Of a stretch of 64,000 nt of DNA, positions 9,595 to 18,724 are shown one piece after another. The position numbers and the translations under genes were made by a program. The stretch covers positions 62,001-126,000 of the forward strand of contig NZ_QGDL01000006.1 of the NCBI RefSeq assembly GCF_003149245.1, given 5' to 3'. This DNA comes from Faecalicatena orotica. GTDB lineage: Bacteria; Bacillota; Clostridia; Lachnospirales; Lachnospiraceae. The notes under the pieces are model-generated. The model made no database searches. It was not told the origin of the DNA and saw only the letters and a list, made by a program, of their open reading frames with translations. Numbering within the stretch: the first letter of the stretch is position 1; every line of letters starts with the position of its first letter.

Positions 9595-10116
9595 ATGAAG
9601 CACTTACGCTCAATCGTTGCTGTTGTCCTTACTCTTATACTTTTCTCTTCGGTCCTTACCGGATGCAGTTCTTCTGGAAAGACTGTTGAATTTCCGTTTA
9701 CCAGTATCACCTGGGATGATACCATTGATGATATGGTTGAACTTGAAGGAACCAGCGATAATACTTATGATTCCATATATGGCGGAACCACTTATGCTTA
9801 TCCGAAAGAGTACCTTGACCTGAAAGGAACGGTAAAGTATATGTATGATGGCGATGAAAAACTCATGTGTGTAGCGTGGGTCTACAGTGCAGACCTGAGT
9901 GATGATCTGGAAGAAACCTACGACACCATTCACGAAAAACTCGAAAAAGCTCACGGTGAAAGCGGCTATAACACAGAAAATTCTACAAATCATGGTTCCG
10001 TCTGGTATCTGGATGAAGGAAACATCATCTTAAGCGCAGTAACTACAGATACTCAGAAAGCCCTTCAATATTCTTACCTTAACCCTGCTGTATCTACGAA
10101 AGAGGACGAAGAATAA
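9595..10116 (+). CDS. Small lipoprotein of unknown function
   Basis: A 173-residue secreted lipoprotein. Residues 1-22 are a signal peptide ending in the lipobox VLTGC, with Cys23 as the lipid attachment site. The mature part is acidic and rich in Asp, Glu, Tyr and Thr (ITWDDTIDDMVELEG; TVKYMYDGDEKLMCVAWVY), compatible with a small beta-rich surface domain. No enzyme motif is visible. AAAGGAGG lies upstream of the ATG. It is divergent from the ABC operon, and the gene is monocistronic, ending at the 10265 terminator. Confidence 0.82.
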   Translation: MKHLRSIVAVVLTLILFSSVLTGCSSSGKTVEFPFTSITWDDTIDDMVELEGTSDNTYDSIYGGTTYAYPKEYLDLKGTVKYMYDGDEKLMCVAWVYSADLSDDLEETYDTIHEKLEKAHGESGYNTENSTNHGSVWYLDEGNIILSAVTTDTQKALQYSYLNPAVSTKEDEE

Positions 10117-10264
10117 TGCTTTTCTGAACCCATAGTCTCAATTGCTATTAAAATACGAATTCATAAAATTCTTTAACATTCTGTGAATTTTTTAAGAACT
10201 TTTTAAGAACTTTATGTTGTTAGTATACTCTTTAGAACTATTTTTGAAAATTGAAAATCTTACT

Positions 10265-10309
10265 AAAAAAGGTTAAAAAATTACACCCGGTAATTTTTTA
10301 ACCTTTTTT
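10265..10309. terminator. Bidirectional terminator between convergent genes
   Basis: Long AT-rich hairpin: AAAAAAGGTTAAAAAATTAC / GTAATTTTTTAACCTTTTTT around ACCCG. T-runs on both strands suit it to end both the lipoprotein transcript (+) and the sensor operon (-). The 150 bp between it and the lipoprotein stop hold only AT-rich sequence with a TTTTTAAGAAC direct repeat near 10190-10210. Confidence 0.85.
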
Positions 10310-10335
10310 CATACTGTGTCATCCCAAAATCACAC

Positions 10336-11337
10336 CTACTGCTGCCCTGTAAACGGATATAAAAGCCTCTGGTTTTCTTCCTCGTACATGTTATTCCTGT
10401 TGATCAGCTTGCAGCCGGAATCCAGATTTTTCTCGATGTTCTTGCCGTTCATTAAATCCACCGCCTGCTCAATCCCCAGATACCCCATGTTAAACGGTTT
10501 CTGAATAATAATCCCCTGAAAGACGCCCTCTTCCATGAGCTGGATTTCCTCTACTGAATTATCGAATCCTACTACTTTCACTTTTCCGGTCAGGCCTAAA
10601 TCCTTGATCGCTCTGGCCGCACCGACCGCAGAATACTCATTTGTTCCGAGAATCATCCCCAGATCCGGGTAGTCTTCCAGCATCTCCAGTGTCAGGGAAT
10701 ATGCTTTATCATAAGATGACCCGCAGAATACGACGTCTTTCACCTGTGGTTCATATTTCCCCAGACCATCCCGCAGTCCGTTCTCCCTCTCGATGGCCGT
10801 GGAGGCACCCTTGACATGGGCAACGATACCGATCTGCGTATTCTCATCAATCAGCCCTCTCGCAAACTCTCCCAGCTGCTTTCCCGCCAGATAATTATCG
10901 GTTGCCACGACGCTCTGTGCAATATCCTTATCGATCACAGAGTCAATCAGAATCAGTTTAATTCCGTTATCAACCACCTTCTGCAGTGCTTCCGTCGTCT
11001 CCGAATAACTGCACGGTGCTACAAGCATCACATCCGGTTTCTTTTTGATAGCTTCTTCAATACGCTCGATCTGCCCGGCTATATCCACTTCCGACTTACC
11101 GCCAAGAACTTCCAGATTTGTATTGAATTCTTCAGCTCCCAGCTCTGCCCCGGCTATCAGCGATGTCCAGAAATCGTTTGTATCGTCTATCGTCTTTGGC
11201 ACCATGATAATATTATAGATCTGCTTTTCCTGGTCTCTGGAAATAAACATGCTGTATGCGACCACCAGAATCGAAGCAAATATACAAAATAAAAAGATCC
11301 CTGTCAACACTTTTTTACTTGTCTGTCTCTTCATCAT
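10336..11337 (-). CDS. Membrane-anchored sugar-binding sensor protein (XylFII-like)
   Basis: A type 1 periplasmic-binding domain (IIMVPKTIDDTNDFWTSLIA; PDVMLVAPCSYSETTEAL; MILGTNEYSAVGAARAI; KVVGFDNSVEEIQLMEEG) attached to the outer membrane face by one N-terminal transmembrane helix (residues about 9-32). There is no lipobox Cys, unlike the transport SBPs here. Its gene overlaps the histidine kinase gene by 23 bp. In clostridia, anchored binding proteins of this kind (XylFII with LytS) present sugar occupancy to the kinase rather than feeding a transporter. It is therefore inferred to be the sensing part of a three-component system for the nearby ABC operon. Confidence 0.85.
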   Translation of the reverse strand: MMKRQTSKKVLTGIFLFCIFASILVVAYSMFISRDQEKQIYNIIMVPKTIDDTNDFWTSLIAGAELGAEEFNTNLEVLGGKSEVDIAGQIERIEEAIKKKPDVMLVAPCSYSETTEALQKVVDNGIKLILIDSVIDKDIAQSVVATDNYLAGKQLGEFARGLIDENTQIGIVAHVKGASTAIERENGLRDGLGKYEPQVKDVVFCGSSYDKAYSLTLEMLEDYPDLGMILGTNEYSAVGAARAIKDLGLTGKVKVVGFDNSVEEIQLMEEGVFQGIIIQKPFNMGYLGIEQAVDLMNGKNIEKNLDSGCKLINRNNMYEEENQRLLYPFTGQQ

Positions 11338-13114
11338 CCACTCTGCTGTTCAGCGGCACTGTGACAGTCGCCACTGTCCCTACCCCCTTTCTGCTGATAT
11401 ATGAAATCCCATACTCCGGCCCGTAATATAGCTGCAGCCGCTTCTGTACATTCGGTACCCCTACACCGTTTGACTTGTGCTCCTTCATTGTCTCATCAAA
11501 AATATGTTCCAGCACATCTTCATCCATTCCCACACCGTCATCTGCAATCGTGATATACGCCTTGTCACCGCGCTCGTACCCTCTGATATTCAGGTTTCCC
11601 TTTGTCTCTTTATACTTCAGGCCGTGGTAAATCGCATTCTCCACAAGCGGCTGCAGGGCAAACTTGATGATCATGATATGGTTAATCTCCGGTGATACTT
11701 CTATGGAATACTCCAGTTTATCTTTATACCTCATCTTCTGGATTGTCAGATAACTGCGTACATATTCAATCTCCTCCGCAACCGTGACCTGTTCCCTGTC
11801 ATTGCTGATACTCTGCCTGAGAAGCTTTGCCAGAGCAGAAGTCATCAGGACAACTTCCTCGTTCTGTCCCGCCTCAGACATCCAGATAATAGAGTCCAGA
11901 GTATTATACAAAAAATGGGGGTTAATCTGCGCCTGAAGCGCCTTCATTTCATTCTTCCGCTTCTGTTTCTGTTCATATACATTCTGTTCCATAAGGGTAT
12001 GGATACGCTCGGTCATGACATTAAAAGACTTGCTCAGGCTTCCGATCTCATTCTTGGCCGTAACTGCCACATTCGCCTTATCAAACTGGCCTTCCTCCAC
12101 CATGCTCATGGAATCACGAAGCTGCCGGATCGGCCTTGTGATTTCTCTGGCAATAATGCTTGAAATCAGGATAACCCCCAGAAGCAGCACCGCCGCCACG
12201 AGCAGGTACATCATCTGCGCCTGTTTGTTATTCTTCAGAAGCTCAGAAGTGTTTGCCGCCCCCACTACGGTCCATCCGGTCTTATCCGATTTTGAAATGG
12301 TATAAATCTTGTCGCCTGTGTTAAAATAATTCTCTTTGCAGGCCATGATATCATCCACATTTTCCGTGATCAGCCCGCCGTACATCAGCTGCTGCTTAGG
12401 ATGATAGATGATATTGCCATCCTCGTCCAGAATAAATATATATCCCTTATTACCTATATTGTTGTTATTGCAGAGCTCACTGATAGACGTATAATTCAGG
12501 TCGACAAAAAATACTCCCTCATTCTGGGCATTATTGTAATTAATCAGCGCCTTACTCAGTGTGATTACCCATTTATAGCTGCTTTTGATTGCATTCTGTA
12601 CATGGGAAGAAGAGATTGCCGTCCCGTCCTTCGCCTCCAGTGCAGCCTTGTACCAGTCCTGATCCCTGACATTAATGTATTCCGTGAATTCATCCTCCCC
12701 GTCATTGAGGATGCTGCGCCCGTTATTTGCTACAACCGCAATATTATAGATGTCGCTGCGGCTGTCCATAATCGTCTTGAACTGAGAAAGAATCCGCTCC
12801 TTTTCCTCCTCTCTTTCCATATCCGTCTGCCCCTCATTGTACAGGTAATTGGAAACATCACTGCTTGTGGAGACAATAAACGAAATATTCTCCAGATACT
12901 TCACATAAGAATCAATGTCATAATTCACCTGTTTGATAATCTGGGACGTGTAGTTGATGGAGTTCTCATATATCGAATTCTTCGTATAGTTCAGGGCAAT
13001 AAACAGGAAAATAAGTACGGCAATCACCATCAGCGCAGAAAATGAAACCATCATTGTGCTCTGTATACTTTTGAATCTGCCAAATAATGTTCTGGTTTCC
13101 CTTTCCTTTTTCAT
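11315..13114 (-). CDS. Sensor histidine kinase, YesM/LytS type with Cache domain
   Basis: A 599-residue membrane kinase. TM1 is at about residues 22-44, an extracellular dCache-like region at about 45-300, TM2 at about 303-325, then a HAMP linker (SSIIAREITRPIRQLRDSM), the His_kinase domain with the phospho-acceptor in QINPHFLYNTLDSIIWM, and a HATPase domain (FALQPLVENAIYHGLK; ITIADDGVGMDED; GVGVPNVQKRLQLYYGPEYG). It lies between the AraC-type response regulator (4 bp upstream) and the anchored binding protein (overlapping), giving a co-translated signalling unit. It has both its own Cache domain and a partner binding protein. Confidence 0.94.
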   Translation of the reverse strand: MKKERETRTLFGRFKSIQSTMMVSFSALMVIAVLIFLFIALNYTKNSIYENSINYTSQIIKQVNYDIDSYVKYLENISFIVSTSSDVSNYLYNEGQTDMEREEEKERILSQFKTIMDSRSDIYNIAVVANNGRSILNDGEDEFTEYINVRDQDWYKAALEAKDGTAISSSHVQNAIKSSYKWVITLSKALINYNNAQNEGVFFVDLNYTSISELCNNNNIGNKGYIFILDEDGNIIYHPKQQLMYGGLITENVDDIMACKENYFNTGDKIYTISKSDKTGWTVVGAANTSELLKNNKQAQMMYLLVAAVLLLGVILISSIIAREITRPIRQLRDSMSMVEEGQFDKANVAVTAKNEIGSLSKSFNVMTERIHTLMEQNVYEQKQKRKNEMKALQAQINPHFLYNTLDSIIWMSEAGQNEEVVLMTSALAKLLRQSISNDREQVTVAEEIEYVRSYLTIQKMRYKDKLEYSIEVSPEINHIMIIKFALQPLVENAIYHGLKYKETKGNLNIRGYERGDKAYITIADDGVGMDEDVLEHIFDETMKEHKSNGVGVPNVQKRLQLYYGPEYGISYISRKGVGTVATVTVPLNSRVDDEETDK

Positions 13115-13117
13115 AGT

Positions 13118-14722
13118 CTAATTCTCCCTGGCATACTCTTTCGGAGTCTTCCCGGTCATTTTCTTAAATGCGATGCTGAAATAGTGAGGGTCACTGAACC
13201 CCACCTTTTCTGCAATCTCATAGTTCTTCAGGCTTGTCTGGCGGAGAAGCTGCTTTGCCCGCTCCATGCGTATATTTGTCAGTACCTCCGTAAACGTCTT
13301 GCCCGTTGTTTCCTTAAAAATACTGCTGAAACGGCTTGTGCTGATGTTCAAATACTCACAGATATGGTTCAGGCTCAGATCCGGATTGCTGTAATTTTCC
13401 TTCAGGTAATCTATCGCCATGACTGCCTGGCGTTCCCCACTGGACTGTCCTGCTGCCAGGGCGGCTTCCAGCCCCCTTGCGGCATAATCACGTATCAGGC
13501 CGACCGCCTTTTCAATACTGCGGGCGTCCGTAATATTCGAAATCTCAGAATCGTCCAGTTGGAAATTCTCCTCCGTCTCCAACACTGTCTCATAAATAAT
13601 GCGCAGGACCTGGTGAAGATATGCCACGCACTTATTTCTGCGTACATAACCTGTTTTCATCCAGCTTTCAATATGATTGATCGTATCTGTCAGTGTTTTT
13701 TCGTCCTTACTGCGCAGTGCTGAGGCAATATCTTTAAAATCCTGCTCCAGCTCCATCGGATTGCCGGCCATGACCTCCTTCTCACAGTCGAAGATCACCC
13801 CGCCGCCTTTTGTATAGCGGTATTTCAGCATCTCGGCCGCCGAATCGTATGACTTATAAAGCTCATCCAGAGAATTCACATACTTCCCGATTCCCATCGA
13901 AATGCTCAGTTTCATCGTATCGTATACGGTCTCTTTAATCTCGCTGCATATCTTCACAGCCTCGGCTGCAAACTCCTTTGGTTTGTTTGTATGGAAAAGA
14001 AGGCAGACCCGGTTATCCGAATCCCTGTATGCCAGACCGGCCTTGTGGTTCCCGACAATCTCACTGGAGATATTCTCCACCACAAACGACATCAGTGCAC
14101 TCTCCTTCTTCAACTCGTCATCGACCTCATACAGGTCTGAATAAACATCAATATCCACCGCCGCCACCCGGTAGGAATCCCCCTCCACCGAGATCCCGAA
14201 TTCCTCCAGCTCCTTCAGGCTCGTCTCTACTTCCTGTGTCCCTTTTACAAGGCGTGACAGTGTTCTGGAAATAATCAGGGATTCGTTCTTTGTATAGCTG
14301 TGGTAAACTTTCGTTAGTTCATCCATCTTCTGTTCCTGCTGGCGCTCACTGTCCAGTTTCTCCTTAATCCTGACAAGAACCTCGGAGAGTTCCTTCGCAG
14401 TAACGGGCTTCAGAATATACTCGGCCACCTTGTACTGGATTGCCATTTTCGCATATTCAAAATCACTGTAACCACTGAAAATAATAATGGTTGTCTGGGG
14501 AAAGTTCTCATATACAAACTTACTTAACCCCATTCCGTCTATGTATGGCATACAGATATCCGTGAGCACTACATCCACCGGATTCTCCTTCATAAACTCT
14601 ATTGCATCTTTTCCGTTCTCACAATCCTTCGCCAGTTCAAATCCAAGCTTATTCCATTCTATTTTGGCACTGATCGCTTCACGCACCAGAATTTCATCAT
14701 CTACCAGTAATACCTTGTACAC
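13118..14722 (-). CDS. AraC-type response regulator (YesN-like)
   Basis: A 534-residue regulator: REC domain (residues about 3-120; VLLVDDEILVREAI, phosphorylation site DVVLTDICMPYIDGMG, IIIFSGYSDFEYA, YILKPVTAKEL), a middle region typical of YesN proteins, and a C-terminal AraC DNA-binding domain (NISTSRFSSIFKETTGKTF; VGFSDPHYFSIAFKKMTGKT). The start is GTG at 14722 with GGAGG eight bases upstream; reading the frame further upstream would add residues encoded by the promoter and repeat region. It is the first gene of the three-component operon and is expected to activate the sugar operon next to it and probably itself. Confidence 0.94.
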   Translation of the reverse strand: MYKVLLVDDEILVREAISAKIEWNKLGFELAKDCENGKDAIEFMKENPVDVVLTDICMPYIDGMGLSKFVYENFPQTTIIIFSGYSDFEYAKMAIQYKVAEYILKPVTAKELSEVLVRIKEKLDSERQQEQKMDELTKVYHSYTKNESLIISRTLSRLVKGTQEVETSLKELEEFGISVEGDSYRVAAVDIDVYSDLYEVDDELKKESALMSFVVENISSEIVGNHKAGLAYRDSDNRVCLLFHTNKPKEFAAEAVKICSEIKETVYDTMKLSISMGIGKYVNSLDELYKSYDSAAEMLKYRYTKGGGVIFDCEKEVMAGNPMELEQDFKDIASALRSKDEKTLTDTINHIESWMKTGYVRRNKCVAYLHQVLRIIYETVLETEENFQLDDSEISNITDARSIEKAVGLIRDYAARGLEAALAAGQSSGERQAVMAIDYLKENYSNPDLSLNHICEYLNISTSRFSSIFKETTGKTFTEVLTNIRMERAKQLLRQTSLKNYEIAEKVGFSDPHYFSIAFKKMTGKTPKEYAREN

Positions 14723-14767
14723 TGCTGTTTCCTCCCGTGTAAACAAATTAAACGACATACTAAGAAT

Positions 14768-14796
14768 AGTATACATCACCCAAAGAGATTGTGGAA
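14768..14796 (-). promoter_or_regulatory. Probable activator-dependent promoter of the sensor operon
   Basis: On the minus strand, TTCCAC (weak -35, 14791-14796) is separated by 17 bp from TATACT (14768-14773), about 45 bp before the GTG start at 14722. The poor -35 next to tandem repeats at 14809 is what a promoter needing an AraC-type activator would look like. Confidence 0.5.
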
Positions 14797-14808
14797 GATT
14801 TTTTTCAA

Positions 14809-14841
14809 CCTTGAGGTCAGCCTTGAGGTCAGCCTTGAGGT
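14809..14841. repeat. Tandem 12-bp repeats upstream of the regulator promoter
   Basis: CCTTGAGGTCAG occurs at 14809-14820 and 14821-14832, with a third partial copy CCTTGAGGT at 14833-14841. The array begins 12 bp upstream of the -35 of the response-regulator promoter. This fits direct-repeat binding by an AraC-type protein; replication slippage is the alternative. Confidence 0.6.
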
Positions 14842-14886
14842 TTCCGGCCCTGTATTTCAGGCATGAGATTCCATATAAACATCTGC

Positions 14887-14923
14887 AAAAAAGTACAGCC
14901 TCCCTCCAGATTGAGAAAGACTG
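14887..14923 (-). terminator. Terminator of the GH95-PTS operon
   Basis: On the minus strand the RNA folds as CAGUCUUUCUC / GAGGGAGGCUG, 11 pairs counting G-U pairs, followed by UACUUUUUU. It lies 12 bp after the PTS stop codon and before the three-component operon promoter region. Confidence 0.7.
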
Positions 14924-14934
14924 CACATAGTGTT

Positions 14935-16368
14935 TTATTTATTAGTTTCCTGAATCACATTTTTGCCGAAAATAAGCATCAATACGATTGCCGCAACAAA
15001 GCTTACCACGCAGGCCATGATCGCCGCAACCGTCGTGGAATCAAATCCTACCGCCGGATTAATGGTCTGGAGCCAGCCAAACACGCCGTTCACTCCGTAA
15101 ATATACTGTTTTACCCCTGCTGCACCGATAATCGCACCACCGAATCCGGATGCGATACAGGCCAGTAAAAAGGATTTCTTATACTGCAGGGTCACACCGT
15201 ATACACACGGTTCCGTGATTCCAAACATGGAAGAAATCAGCGCAGGCCCACATATGGACTTCAGTTTCTTATTTCTTGTCTTCAGAAGAATGACTAATAC
15301 GACCCCTGCCTGCCCGAATGCAGATGCGAGCCCTGCAATGGTAATCGGATCAAAACCAAGCGTAGCCAGATTGTTGATTGAAATGGCAACAAATCCCCAG
15401 TGTACCCCGAACATGACGCATACCTGAATCAGCGCACCATACAAAAATCCTGCGATGGTCGCATTTAAATTAAACAGCGCCGACATGCCCGCTCCCAGCA
15501 GACTGCTGATAAAGCTTACAACCGGTCCGATGATAAGCAGTCCCAGAATCACGCTGATTATAAGTGTCAGTGCCGGGACAAGGAAGGAACGAAGCAGGTC
15601 CCCGATCCTCTTTGCAAGGAACTTCTCCACTTTTGCCGCAAAATAGCAGATGATAATAACAGGAATAACAGAGCTTGCATAATTCATCAGAATCACGGGG
15701 ATTCCGAGAAATGTCACATATACCGGTGACTCGAATATCGTTCCGCTAAATGCGGTGAATAACGGTTCCCCTGCCATAATCACAGCGATGGAGGGATATA
15801 CAAGTGAAGCACCGATTGCCATGCCAATAAACGGGGTCCCGCCAAACTTCTTCATTGCCGTATACCCGAGGAATAATGGCAGGAAGTTAAAGAAGCTGTC
15901 TGCCACTATATTCAGAATCTGGTAAGTACCATCCCCGGCTGACAGAAGACCCGTTGCCGTCAGTAGCGCCAGAATTCCTTTAATCACACCGGTTGCCATA
16001 AGCATTCCCAGCACTGGGGTAAATACGCCGGAGATCGTGTCCAGAAGACGGCTGCTTACTTTTTTATCCTTCATCTCTTCTTTAAACTCTTTTGCATCTT
16101 TGAGTTCTGTATTTTCTCCGTCCAGACTGTACATTGCCGTCATCTCTTTATACACGTCACCAACATGCTGCCCGATGACCACCTGAAACTGACCTCCGCT
16201 TTTGATTACAGAGAGAACACCTTCGATCTCCTTGATTCCTGCCTCATCAGCCTTTGACTCCTCTTTCAGTTTAAAGCGCAGTCTTGTCGCACAGTGGTAT
16301 GCACTGATAATATTCTCTCTTCCGCCTATTTTGGTGATGATCTCTCTGATCATTGCTTCATATTTCAT
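14935..16368 (-). CDS. PTS EIIBC component, glucoside/sucrose family, no IIA
   Basis: Imports and phosphorylates a sugar. The N-terminal IIB domain (residues about 1-85) carries the phospho-Cys in AYHCATRLRFKL. The IIC membrane domain (about 105-470) has about ten hydrophobic helices and the motif FGITEPCVYGVTLQ of the bgl/scr/tre family. No IIA domain is fused, so a IIA from elsewhere is needed. The start at 16368 (MKYEAMIREIITKIGG) has GGGTGG nine bases upstream and matches family N-termini; an in-frame ATG at 16389 that overlaps the fucosidase stop lacks a ribosome site. It follows the GH95 gene directly, so substrate and fucosidase are probably linked. Confidence 0.92.
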   Translation of the reverse strand: MKYEAMIREIITKIGGRENIISAYHCATRLRFKLKEESKADEAGIKEIEGVLSVIKSGGQFQVVIGQHVGDVYKEMTAMYSLDGENTELKDAKEFKEEMKDKKVSSRLLDTISGVFTPVLGMLMATGVIKGILALLTATGLLSAGDGTYQILNIVADSFFNFLPLFLGYTAMKKFGGTPFIGMAIGASLVYPSIAVIMAGEPLFTAFSGTIFESPVYVTFLGIPVILMNYASSVIPVIIICYFAAKVEKFLAKRIGDLLRSFLVPALTLIISVILGLLIIGPVVSFISSLLGAGMSALFNLNATIAGFLYGALIQVCVMFGVHWGFVAISINNLATLGFDPITIAGLASAFGQAGVVLVILLKTRNKKLKSICGPALISSMFGITEPCVYGVTLQYKKSFLLACIASGFGGAIIGAAGVKQYIYGVNGVFGWLQTINPAVGFDSTTVAAIMACVVSFVAAIVLMLIFGKNVIQETNK

Positions 16369-16388
16369 TCTATTTATCCACCCTTTCA

Positions 16389-18692
16389 TTAGAATTTTAT
16401 GATTTTATCCTCATTCTTTTTAAAACTTATCTTCACAGATTTCCTGTTCTCATCCATCATCTGTACACTTCCGTCACGCAGCCCGTGAAGTTTAACCTCC
16501 ACAACATGCCCGCCGGCCCATGTGAAATCTATCACACAGCCACACTTCAAATGAACCCCGGTTACCCTTCCCTCTTCCAGTTCTTCCGGCAGGGCCCCCA
16601 GGAGATATACCTCTTCCCGGAAATCCTGTACAAGCATTTCCATAATACCTGCAGCCCCGCCAAAGTTACCATCTATCTGGAACGGGGGATGGTTATCCAG
16701 CAGATTATCAAGAGTCGCATGGCTTAGCAGTTCCTTCAGGTTCTGCCATGCCTTTTTTCCTTTTCCCAGCCGTGCATAAAATAAAATAATCCATGCCTTG
16801 CTCCAGCCTGTGTGTCCGCCTCCTGATTCAAGTCGTCTCTCCAGCGTCCGCTCTGCCGCTTCCAGAAGTTCGGGCGCACCGCCTATCCTGATCTGGCTGC
16901 CCGGGTAAAGGGCGAACAACTGGGAAATGTGCCGGTGCCCCCTGTCTATTTCCTCATAATCACTGCGCCACTCCTGAATCTGGCCATGTTTCCCGATTTT
17001 TAAAGGCGGCAGTCCATTCAGATGCTTTTCGACATCTGCATACAGTTCGTCTTTCACTCCAAGGCCGGCTGAGATTTCCAGAAAACCACTGAACAGTTCC
17101 CGCAGTATCTCAATATCCATCGTCGGCCCCATACACAGGCAGCCGAATTCTCCTTTATCATTCAGATAGATATTTTCCGGAGAACTGGAAGGTCCGGTGA
17201 TCCAAAAACCTTCTGCATCCTGAACCATATAATCCATAAAGAACAAAACACTGTCTCTCAAAATATTAAAATACTCCTGAATAAATGCTTCGTCCTTTGT
17301 ATACTGGTAATGTTCGATCAGGTGCAGGCAGAGCCATGCCCCGCCCATCGGCCAGATCGTCGAGGTTGTATGGTTGTCCTGCGGTGCACAGTCCCCCCAT
17401 ATATCTGTATTGTGATGGCAGCAAAAGCCCCTCGCTTTATACATTCGTGTGGCAACGTCCTTCCCGTGTCCATGCATCTTCTTTAAATGCTCAATCAGCG
17501 GAAGGTGGAGGGCGGAAAGGCCTGTTTTTTCCGCCAGCCAGTAATTCATTTCTATGTTAATATTAATCGTATACTTTGACCCCCATGCGGGTTCGAATTC
17601 TTCATTCCAGATTCCCTGAAGATTTGACGGGAGGCTGTGTTCCCGGCTCGAACTAATCAGCAGGTATCTAGCATAATCATAGTAAATATTGATAAGTCCG
17701 ATATCCGAACTGCCTTCCCTCATCCTTGCCAGACGCTCCGGTACTGTATATTGTTTCCCCCCGTCGTCTGATTTCAGGTACAGTCTGCCTGCATTAAAAT
17801 ATTTCTGGTAATCACAGACATGTTCCGCTTTCAGTTCTCTGACGCCCCGCGTACATGCACGCGCGAGAGCCTCTATGCACCACTTATGGGGATCGCCGCT
17901 ACGGTATGTCGTCCTGCCGGTAATATAAAGTACAGCCTCTGCCGCACCTTCTACGATTATACGGCTGCCCATACTATACCGGGTTCCGCCCGATGCTTCT
18001 ACCCGAACAGCCATTTCAAACCCGATTCCGTCCCGGTTTCCCTGCCAGCCATGAAGACAGATCGTCCGGTCATCCAGTGCACAGACACCGTCACAGTAAG
18101 AAGCGCCCCGGCCGCTCCGGTTGTCCTTCCTTGTCGCAGACACCTCGAAATTCAGCAGGTTCTTCCCGTCCGCTTTGATTCTGCAGACAATCACCTCTGC
18201 CGGATAAGATGCAAAATACTCCCTTACGTGTGTCCCGCCTTCCGTCCGGTAGGACATACCTCCCGTGGCCGTTTCCAGGTCCAGATATCTTTCATAGTCC
18301 GAGACTTCCTTCTCCTGTATCTTAACAACCGGAAAATGGTCTTTCGTATATTCCAGCTGATGCCCGTCCTGCATGTCCGCAAAATCAATCCAGACATCAC
18401 CGAGCGTCTGATAATGGCGCATATGCGGATATGTTCCATACATGCTTCTGGCCGCAAGTTTTTCGGCTTCTCTGACATTCCCGTCATCCAAAAGTCTTCT
18501 GACCTTATCCAGATTCGCCCCTGCATCCGGATTTACCCTGTCCATAAATCCACCGGACCAGACAGAATCTTCATTCACCTGTATCCGTTCAGATGCAGTC
18601 CCGCCGAAAAACATGGCGCCCAGAAATCCATTTCCGACCGGAAGCGCCTCATTCCAGTTTTCAGCTTCCTTTTGAAACCACAATTTACTCAT
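16389..18692 (-). CDS. GH95 alpha-L-fucosidase, intracellular
   Basis: A 767-residue glycoside hydrolase of family GH95, whose members cleave alpha-1,2-linked L-fucose (some act on alpha-L-galactose). Family marks: N-terminal ALPVGNGFLGAMFFGG and IQVNEDSVWSGG, central INIEMNYW, GPSSSPENIYLNDKGEF with the following MGPTMDIEILRELF, and HPPFQIDGNFGGAAGIMEML with the conserved base-region Asp. There is no signal peptide or membrane segment, so the substrate must be imported. The ATG at 18692 has AGGAG eight bases upstream; a GTG two codons earlier is less well placed. It precedes the PTS gene and follows the RpiR regulator. Confidence 0.94.
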   Translation of the reverse strand: MSKLWFQKEAENWNEALPVGNGFLGAMFFGGTASERIQVNEDSVWSGGFMDRVNPDAGANLDKVRRLLDDGNVREAEKLAARSMYGTYPHMRHYQTLGDVWIDFADMQDGHQLEYTKDHFPVVKIQEKEVSDYERYLDLETATGGMSYRTEGGTHVREYFASYPAEVIVCRIKADGKNLLNFEVSATRKDNRSGRGASYCDGVCALDDRTICLHGWQGNRDGIGFEMAVRVEASGGTRYSMGSRIIVEGAAEAVLYITGRTTYRSGDPHKWCIEALARACTRGVRELKAEHVCDYQKYFNAGRLYLKSDDGGKQYTVPERLARMREGSSDIGLINIYYDYARYLLISSSREHSLPSNLQGIWNEEFEPAWGSKYTININIEMNYWLAEKTGLSALHLPLIEHLKKMHGHGKDVATRMYKARGFCCHHNTDIWGDCAPQDNHTTSTIWPMGGAWLCLHLIEHYQYTKDEAFIQEYFNILRDSVLFFMDYMVQDAEGFWITGPSSSPENIYLNDKGEFGCLCMGPTMDIEILRELFSGFLEISAGLGVKDELYADVEKHLNGLPPLKIGKHGQIQEWRSDYEEIDRGHRHISQLFALYPGSQIRIGGAPELLEAAERTLERRLESGGGHTGWSKAWIILFYARLGKGKKAWQNLKELLSHATLDNLLDNHPPFQIDGNFGGAAGIMEMLVQDFREEVYLLGALPEELEEGRVTGVHLKCGCVIDFTWAGGHVVEVKLHGLRDGSVQMMDENRKSVKISFKKNEDKIIKF

Positions 18693-18724
18693 CCTCACCT
18701 CTCCTCTCTCCTTTTTATATTGGT

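Noticed and set aside
10141-10260. Possible promoter or small RNA around the TTTTTAAGAAC repeats
   Set aside because: A TATACT-like word exists but no good -35 and no gene follows in either direction before the bidirectional terminator.
12401-13045. Plus-strand open frame opposite the histidine kinase
   Set aside because: Shadow frame; the minus-strand kinase has complete domains.
14723-14926. 68-codon upstream extension of the response regulator
   Set aside because: It encodes the repeat and promoter region and the receiver domain starts at the GTG with its own SD.
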